Shown one piece after another: positions 5,773 to 10,284 of a stretch of 10,284 nucleotides of DNA. Every line of letters starts with the position of its first letter. Position 1 is the first letter of the stretch. The stretch comes from an uncultured Oscillospiraceae bacterium (GTDB lineage Bacteria > Bacillota > Clostridia > Oscillospirales > Oscillospiraceae), in contig CANQUO010000065.1 of assembly GCA_947627085.1 (NCBI GenBank), positions 1-10,284 of the forward strand, given 5' to 3'. The position numbers and the translations under genes were made by a program. Under the pieces are notes generated by a model, which was not told the origin of the DNA, ran no database searches, and saw nothing but the letters and a program-made list of their open reading frames with translations.

Positions 5773-7563
5773 ATGAAAGCAAAAAAACGCATTTTGGCTC
5801 TGGCCCTCGCGCTCATACTCTGCGCGGCGGTCGCGACCCCGGCCCTGGCGGCGGGAGAAAAAAAGCTCGATGTAAAATGGTTCAATGAGACGATTGGCGA
5901 CCATAATGTGGTCGACGCAAGCTACGTAAAGGAGTTTGGGATATTCTCTCTGCTACTTATCGGCGATGAAGGGTACAGTGTGATGAACATTGACGTGGCG
6001 ACGGGACGCCGGACGGACAAATACGGGGATTATTTCATCTTTCCCTTCAATGAAGGCCGGGCGATGATAGGGGTTGCCGGTGAAAATGTAGATATTGACG
6101 CCTACGGCTTTATGGACACCTCCGGGAAGGTGATTCTGGGACCTGTATATTATGACGCGACTCCCTTCTACGATGGGTACGCGGCGGTTCACTCAAATTC
6201 GGAAAAAACAGGTTATAAAGACGGGTATATAGATACCAATGGAAATCCGATGTACACAGACGAGCTTTGGCTTGCCATGCCTTTTGAAAACGGCGCCGCC
6301 CTCGTCCGTTCTTCTAATGACGGCTACGCGGTTTTAGACATGAAATTCAACTATCTTGTGAAGCCGGGGAAATATAACTATATCGAACCGTTTAATGACG
6401 GCATAGCGGCTGTAAGGAACGATAGCATGAAGTACGGGGCCATAGACTCGACTGGCAAGGAGGTCATACCCTGTGAATACGATTCGATGGGCCTTTGCTA
6501 CGACGGTCTTATTGCCGTGGGCAAAAGGGATGGAACAAATACGCTGAAATACGGCTATGTGGACAAGAGCGGAAAAACAGTCATTCCCATTAAATACGAC
6601 AGCGCGGGAGAATTCAACGGTGGCCACGCGTTAGTCTCCGAGGGCGATACCGTCAGGGTCTTAGACAAGACCGGGAACACCGTGGGGACCTTCTCCAGAA
6701 AAGAGTACGACTACGGGTACTCCAGTTGGATAAGTGAAGATCGCATACGGGCATATACCGTTGTAGATAACGAGCCTCTGGTGACGTTGCTCGACCTTAC
6801 GGGCAAGGAGATAATGCCGAGAATCGCTTCAACGCGCATGATGGAATTTAACAGCGGCCTTGCGCTGGTCTATGGAGATGAAGGCAACATTTACGTCGAC
6901 CGGGACGGCAACAGGGTGATCGAACCGGATGATTTTGACGATATTTGCTTCGCTTACAGCTCGGGAGACCTTTTAGATGACAGCTACGGCACATACGTGG
7001 TCGTACTCAAGGACGGTAAGCTTGGGTATTTTGTCAACCCCTATTCCGACGAGGCTACCACTCCCACCACTCCCGATACCCCCGCCTTTACCGATGTGCC
7101 GGAGTGGTGCGCGGAGGCGGCGGAGTATATGGCGGAGAATAATCTTATGAACGGCACCGGCGCGGGAAAATTCTCGCCCAACGTGACCACCACCCGGGGT
7201 ATGCTCATGACGATTCTCGCCCGGGCTGACGGCGTGGATACCGCCGGCGACCCATGGTACAAGGCCGGTATGGAGTGGTGCGTGGGCGCCGAGGTCTCCG
7301 ACGGTTTAAGGCCCGAGGCGACCGTTACACGTCAGGAGATCGCCACCATGCTCTGGCGTTATTTTGACAAGCCCGCCTGCGATAAGACGCCGGACTTCCC
7401 CGACGTGGACTCCGTTGAAAGCTATGCCGTGACCGCCGTCAACTGGTGTGTGGACAACGGCATAATCAACGGCAACAACGGGCTCCTCGACCCCAAGGGC
7501 CCCGCCACCCGCGCCCAGGCCGCCACCATGGTCTACCGCGCGCTTACAAAATTCTCAAGCTGA
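5773..7563 (+). CDS. Secreted WG-repeat protein with three C-terminal SLH domains
   Basis: This 596-residue surface protein starts at an ATG 7 nt after a perfect AAGGAGG (5759-5765). Residues 1-26 are a signal peptide (MKAKKR, a hydrophobic core, then the ALA/A cleavage motif at 24-27). Residues about 60-430 are degenerate WG/KWG-type repeats, roughly eight units of the form GYVDKSGKTVIPIKYD followed by F-x-x-G-x-A-x-V. They are expected to form a beta-rich repeat fold of unknown ligand. A Thr/Pro linker (about 428-438) leads to three SLH domains at about 439-487, 493-533 and 542-590, with TRGM (474-477), TRQE (519-522) and TRAQ (579-582) at the position of the canonical TRAE cell-wall-binding motif. 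SLH triplets bind secondary cell-wall polymer, so the protein is probably displayed on the cell surface. A frame extending upstream to 5635 crosses the hairpins and was rejected. The cargo role is unknown. It is transcribed alone. Confidence 0.92.
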   Translation: MKAKKRILALALALILCAAVATPALAAGEKKLDVKWFNETIGDHNVVDASYVKEFGIFSLLLIGDEGYSVMNIDVATGRRTDKYGDYFIFPFNEGRAMIGVAGENVDIDAYGFMDTSGKVILGPVYYDATPFYDGYAAVHSNSEKTGYKDGYIDTNGNPMYTDELWLAMPFENGAALVRSSNDGYAVLDMKFNYLVKPGKYNYIEPFNDGIAAVRNDSMKYGAIDSTGKEVIPCEYDSMGLCYDGLIAVGKRDGTNTLKYGYVDKSGKTVIPIKYDSAGEFNGGHALVSEGDTVRVLDKTGNTVGTFSRKEYDYGYSSWISEDRIRAYTVVDNEPLVTLLDLTGKEIMPRIASTRMMEFNSGLALVYGDEGNIYVDRDGNRVIEPDDFDDICFAYSSGDLLDDSYGTYVVVLKDGKLGYFVNPYSDEATTPTTPDTPAFTDVPEWCAEAAEYMAENNLMNGTGAGKFSPNVTTTRGMLMTILARADGVDTAGDPWYKAGMEWCVGAEVSDGLRPEATVTRQEIATMLWRYFDKPACDKTPDFPDVDSVESYAVTAVNWCVDNGIINGNNGLLDPKGPATRAQAATMVYRALTKFSS

Positions 7564-7579
7564 TAAGAAAGATACAAAA

Positions 7580-7616
7580 AAGTGGGCCGTCTTATCGTGA
7601 GACGGCTCACTTTTTT
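7580..7616 (+). terminator. Intrinsic terminator after the WG/SLH gene
   Basis: AAGTGGGCCGTCT (7580-7592) pairs with AGACGGCTCACTT (7600-7612), a 13-bp stem with one G-U pair and a 7-nt loop, merging into a run of six T (7611-7616). It begins 16 bp after the stop codon and clearly separates this gene from the next operon. Confidence 0.92.
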
Positions 7617-7637
7617 ATTGTTGTTTCAAAAAAGATA

Positions 7638-7666
7638 TTGACATTTTTGCAAGGATTTATTATAAT
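7638..7666 (+). promoter_or_regulatory. Perfect-consensus sigma-A promoter of the DUF177-rpmF operon
   Basis: TTGACA (7638-7643), a 17-bp spacer and TATAAT (7661-7666) match the consensus at every position and at ideal spacing. RNA would start near 7673, leaving a leader of about 25 nt. Such strength fits a ribosomal-protein operon. It starts 21 bp after the previous terminator's T-run. Confidence 0.93.
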
Positions 7667-7697
7667 ATCAAGGCGCGACTTGGAAGGGGTGGGCTTT

Positions 7698-8195
7698 ATG
7701 AGGATGAATCTCAGGGAGCTTATCGCCTCGCCGGGGAGGAGCGAGGACTTTGAGTTCGAGCTTGACCGGGAGGGGCTGACCTTCGACGGGGTCCTTAAAT
7801 ATTTGACGCCCATCACCGTTCGGGGGCGGGTGGAAAACCACGCGGGACTTTTAAAGGCGCGCTACGACATCCAGGCGGACATGCTCTGTCAGTGCGCCAG
7901 GTGTCTTAAGGAGTTTTCAAGGACTTTTCGGTACGAGGGCGCCGCATACCTCACCGAGGAGCTTGAGGATGAGGACAACGAGGACTACTATCTTCTTGAC
8001 GACGGCTTTGCCGATCTCGACGAGATAGCGAGGGACGCGATGATCTTCAATTTTGAGCCGAGGGTGCTCTGCAAAAGCGATTGCAGGGGCCTCTGCCCGA
8101 AATGCGGCAAGGATCTAAACGAAGGGCCCTGCGGATGCGCTGAGGACCTGGACCCCAGAATGGCTGCTTTAAGTCAGCTTCTGGAAGAAGAATGA
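7698..8195 (+). CDS. yceD: DUF177 (YceD/YlbN-type) protein upstream of rpmF
   Basis: This 165-residue soluble protein belongs to the DUF177 family, whose E. coli member YceD has been linked to 23S rRNA accumulation and whose Bacillus member YlbN also precedes rpmF. The family signs are the central CQCARCLKEF (residues 64-73) and the C-terminal cysteine cluster LCKSDCRGLCPKCGKDLN followed by CGC (Cys125, 129, 133, 136, 145, 147), which probably binds a metal. An acidic stretch lies at about 88-112. The start at 7698 (MRMNLREL) follows GGAAGGGG at a 7-9 nt distance; the ATG at 7704 is possible but has worse spacing. The frame stays open upstream to 7446, inside the SLH gene and across its terminator, so the longer version was rejected. 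It lies 21 bp before rpmF and shares its promoter. The molecular role in Gram-positives is unproven. Confidence 0.9.
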   Translation: MRMNLRELIASPGRSEDFEFELDREGLTFDGVLKYLTPITVRGRVENHAGLLKARYDIQADMLCQCARCLKEFSRTFRYEGAAYLTEELEDEDNEDYYLLDDGFADLDEIARDAMIFNFEPRVLCKSDCRGLCPKCGKDLNEGPCGCAEDLDPRMAALSQLLEEE

Positions 8196-8216
8196 ATTTT
8201 CGTAGGAGGTGTCATT

Positions 8217-8399
8217 ATGGCGGTACCGAAGGGGAAAGTGTCCAAGGCGAGGAGAGACAAGAGGCGCGGCTCCAACTGGAAGCTGAGCGTTCCCGCGCTC
8301 GTGGCTTGCCCGAAGTGCGGCGAGCTCCATCTGCCCCACAGAGCCTGCAAGGCCTGCGGCACATACAATGGCCGTGAAGTCGTATCTGTGAACGAGTAA
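8217..8399 (+). CDS. rpmF: 50S ribosomal protein L32
   Basis: This 60-residue protein is bL32 of the large ribosomal subunit. It begins MAVPKGKVSKARRDKRRGSNW, the typical basic N-terminus of Gram-positive L32, and carries CPKC (31-34) and CKAC (44-47). These four cysteines mark the zinc-binding (C+) form. The length is typical. The start is fixed by AGGAGGT at 8203-8209, about 7 nt before ATG. It is co-transcribed with the DUF177 gene 21 bp upstream and followed by a short intrinsic terminator. In many bacteria plsX comes next; here a radical-SAM/DUF512 gene follows. Confidence 0.97.
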   Translation: MAVPKGKVSKARRDKRRGSNWKLSVPALVACPKCGELHLPHRACKACGTYNGREVVSVNE

Positions 8400-8417
8400 T
8401 AGCGAGCTTTAGAAAAA

Positions 8418-8443
8418 CGGCGGGCATAAACCCGCCGCTTTTT
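8418..8443 (+). terminator. Short intrinsic terminator after rpmF
   Basis: CGGCGGG (8418-8424) pairs with CCCGCCG (8431-8437) around a six-base loop, followed by five T (8439-8443). The stem is only 7 bp but GC-rich. No promoter is visible between it and the next gene at 8481, so partial read-through is likely. Confidence 0.8.
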
Positions 8444-8480
8444 CGTTATTGAGAAGTCCGGTGCGAGGGGAGGGGCAGGA

Positions 8481-9788
8481 ATGTCCGGAGAGAGAAACAG
8501 GATAAAGACGGTGGCGTCCGGCTCCCCGGCGGATTTGTCCGGGATAAGGCCGGGGGACAGGCTCCTTGCCATAGACGGCAACCGCGTCGCGGACGTGCTG
8601 GACTACATGTACTACGCCTACGACGAGACGTGTGATTTCACCGTTGAGAGGGACGGGGCGGAGCTCACATACACTGTGGAGAAGGAGCCGGGACAGGATG
8701 CGGGGCTTGATTTTGAGGATTACCTTATGGACTCGGCCCGGTCCTGCGCCAATAACTGCGTTTTCTGCTTCGTGGACCAGATGCCCCCGGGGATGCGGGA
8801 GACGCTCTATTTCAAGGACGACGACGTGCGGCTGTCCTTTCTGACGGGGAGCTACCTCACACTCACCAACATGGGGGAGAGGGAGGTACAAAGGGTCATC
8901 GACCTTAAAATTTCCCCCATAAACGTGTCCGTCCACACGATGGACCCGGAGCTTCGGTGTCGGATGCTGGGCAACAGGAACGCCGGGCGTGGGATAGAGA
9001 TACTGAAAAGGTTCGCGAAGGCGGGTATTGAGCTTAACTGCCAGATAGTCTGCTGTCCCGGGCTCAACGACGGGCATGAATTGGATAAGACCATGAGAAA
9101 ATTGGCGCATCTCGCGCCCCAGGTCCACAGCTGCTCCGTCATACCCGTGGGACTTACGAAATTCAGGGAGGGGCTGTACCCCTTAAAGCCCTTTGATAAG
9201 GAGCTGGCATCTAAGACCATCGACCGGGTGGAGGCGTTTTCGGAAAAATGCCTTAAGCGCCACGGGAGCCGGATATTCTTCTGCTCGGACGAGATGTATC
9301 TGAAGGCCGGGAGAGAGGTGCCAGAGGAGGATTTTTACGAGGGCTATCCACAGCTGGAAAACGGCGTGGGTATGCTGAGGCTTCTATATTCGGAGTTTCA
9401 GGAGGCCCTTGAGGACGCGTCCGGCCCCGCCGTGGGCACGCCGGCGTCGATCGCAACAGGGGTGTCCGCCGCCGGGACGATAGAAAAACTGCTTACGCTG
9501 GCAAGGGAGAAATTCCCGAATATAGATGTGAGAGTCTACCCCATAGTCAACGACTTTTTCGGCCACACCATAGACGTGGCGGGGCTCATAACCGGCGGGG
9601 ACCTGATAGCTCAGCTTAGGCTTAAGGACCTGGGGGAGAGGGTATATATAACGAACAGGATGCTCCGGGACGGGGAGAACGTATTTCTTGACGACGTGAC
9701 CACGGACCAGGCGTCCGCGGCCCTGGGCGTCCCGGTGGTGCCAATGGAAAACGGCGGAGGGGAGCTTTTGAGGGTGTTCCTTTCGTAA
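8481..9788 (+). CDS. PDZ / radical-SAM-like / DUF512 protein
   Basis: This 435-residue protein has the conserved but uncharacterised architecture of the TIGR03279-type family. A PDZ-like domain (about residues 5-68: IKTVASGSPADLSGIRPGDRLLAIDG) is followed by a CX3CX2C cluster (Cys89, Cys93, Cys96 in SCANNCVFCFVDQMP), the usual site of the SAM-binding 4Fe-4S cluster. Further motifs include the barrel segment SVHTMDPELR, CPGLNDG, VIPVGLTKFREG, and the C-terminal DUF512 region with VNDFFGHTIDVAGLITGGDLI. The start is an ATG after a purine-rich site (GGGGAGGGGCAGG). It lies 19 bp before der, an arrangement I recall as common in Clostridia, hinting at a role near ribosome or tRNA/rRNA maturation; that is inference. 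The substrate and reaction are not known. A 239-residue minus-strand frame over its first half (8409-9128) is a shadow. Confidence 0.9.
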   Translation: MSGERNRIKTVASGSPADLSGIRPGDRLLAIDGNRVADVLDYMYYAYDETCDFTVERDGAELTYTVEKEPGQDAGLDFEDYLMDSARSCANNCVFCFVDQMPPGMRETLYFKDDDVRLSFLTGSYLTLTNMGEREVQRVIDLKISPINVSVHTMDPELRCRMLGNRNAGRGIEILKRFAKAGIELNCQIVCCPGLNDGHELDKTMRKLAHLAPQVHSCSVIPVGLTKFREGLYPLKPFDKELASKTIDRVEAFSEKCLKRHGSRIFFCSDEMYLKAGREVPEEDFYEGYPQLENGVGMLRLLYSEFQEALEDASGPAVGTPASIATGVSAAGTIEKLLTLAREKFPNIDVRVYPIVNDFFGHTIDVAGLITGGDLIAQLRLKDLGERVYITNRMLRDGENVFLDDVTTDQASAALGVPVVPMENGGGELLRVFLS

Positions 9789-9807
9789 ATGTAGATCGGA
9801 GGTAGAA

Positions 9808-10284
9808 ATGAGACCGCGAGTTGCCATAGTGGGCCGGCCCAACGTGGGCAAGAGCCTTTTATTCAATAAGCTTGCGGGGGCCCGCCTGTCCATAGTGGAG
9901 GACACGCCCGGCGTCACCCGTGACAGGCTCTACGCCAAATGTGAGTGGGCGGGGCGGAGCTTTGACATAGTTGACACAGGGGGAATAGAGCCCACCGCCG
10001 ACAGCGAGATACTGGCCTTCATGCGTGAGCAGGCCCTTATCGCCATAGACACGGCGACCGTCGTTGTGTTCGTGGGGGATATATCCACCGGGGTCACCGC
10101 CGCGGACCAGGAGGTGGCGGCCATGCTCAAGCGGAGCGGCAAGCCCGTGGTGCTGGCGGTGAACAAGATGGACTCGATTGGTCCGGTAAACCCGGATATA
10201 TACGAGTTTTACGCCCTCGGACTTGGGGACCCCATAGCCCTGTCGGCCCTCCACGGCCACGGCACCGGGGACCTTCTTGACGAG
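9808..10284 (+). CDS. der: Ribosome-assembly GTPase Der (EngA), N-terminal part, cut by window end
   Basis: The first 159 codons of Der, a double-GTPase needed for 50S subunit assembly, are visible. The start ATG follows GGAGGT at 9798-9803. The first G domain shows the P-loop GRPNVGKS (9-16), the switch region with DTPGVTRDR, G3 DTGG (about 56-59), G4 NKMD and G5-like SALHGHGTGDLLDE near the edge. The second G domain and the KH-like domain lie outside the window. The residue after the P-loop Ser is Leu (GKSLLFN), where most Der proteins have Thr (GKSTLFN). It begins 19 bp after the DUF512 stop and is probably co-transcribed with it. Confidence 0.96.
   Translation, partial: MRPRVAIVGRPNVGKSLLFNKLAGARLSIVEDTPGVTRDRLYAKCEWAGRSFDIVDTGGIEPTADSEILAFMREQALIAIDTATVVVFVGDISTGVTAADQEVAAMLKRSGKPVVLAVNKMDSIGPVNPDIYEFYALGLGDPIALSALHGHGTGDLLDE

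Noticed and set aside
8409..9128. 239-residue minus-strand frame opposite the DUF512 gene
   Set aside because: It shadows a protein with clear radical-SAM and PDZ motifs; it has no recognisable domain and no upstream ribosome site.
1..10284. CRISPR array, tRNA or rRNA genes, toxin-antitoxin or defence cassette
   Set aside because: No regularly spaced repeats, no cloverleaf or rRNA-like stretches and no defence-type domains were seen on either strand.

Overview
This window looks like chromosomal DNA of a fairly GC-rich Gram-positive Clostridia-type bacterium (Firmicutes, plausibly Oscillospiraceae or Ruminococcaceae; the rank below class is a guess). The pointers are strong purine-rich Shine-Dalgarno sites, near-consensus sigma-A promoters, a four-cysteine ribosomal protein L32, a cysteine-rich DUF177 protein just before rpmF, the clostridial pairing of a PDZ/radical-SAM/DUF512 gene with der, and an SLH-anchored surface protein.

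Left part (1-4438), minus strand except for the edge: the last 57 codons of an IS1182-like transposase enter from the left on the plus strand and converge, across a strong GC-rich hairpin, on a polyamine ABC transporter operon read leftward. The operon is potA (ATPase), potB (permease) and a 669-residue protein in which the second permease, PotC, is fused to the polyamine-binding protein, PotD. All three genes overlap or abut, so translation is probably coupled. A TTGACA-N17-TATATT promoter and a roughly 100-nt leader with two hairpins and a tandem 7-bp repeat precede potA. The fusion would keep the binding protein attached to the transporter instead of as a separate lipoprotein.

Middle part (4436-7616): an RluA-family rRNA pseudouridine synthase gene with a TTG start lies directly upstream of the pot promoter, on the same strand. 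Then comes a 386-bp gene-free stretch (5387-5772) with two plausible plus-strand promoters, a perfect 12-bp hairpin, a terminator-like hairpin with a U-rich tail and a second strong hairpin, all ahead of a secreted WG-repeat protein with three C-terminal SLH domains. This stretch is the best candidate in the window for an undescribed small RNA or leader regulator. The surface-protein gene ends at a clear intrinsic terminator.

Right part (7638-10284), plus strand: a perfect-consensus promoter drives the DUF177 gene and rpmF, followed by a short terminator, then the PDZ/radical-SAM/DUF512 gene and the first 159 codons of der, the ribosome-assembly GTPase. This is a housekeeping block tied to the ribosome. 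No complete novel defence or mobile system is visible. The unusual points are the PotC-PotD fusion, the pot leader, the regulatory stretch before the WG/SLH gene, and a Leu in the Der P-loop.
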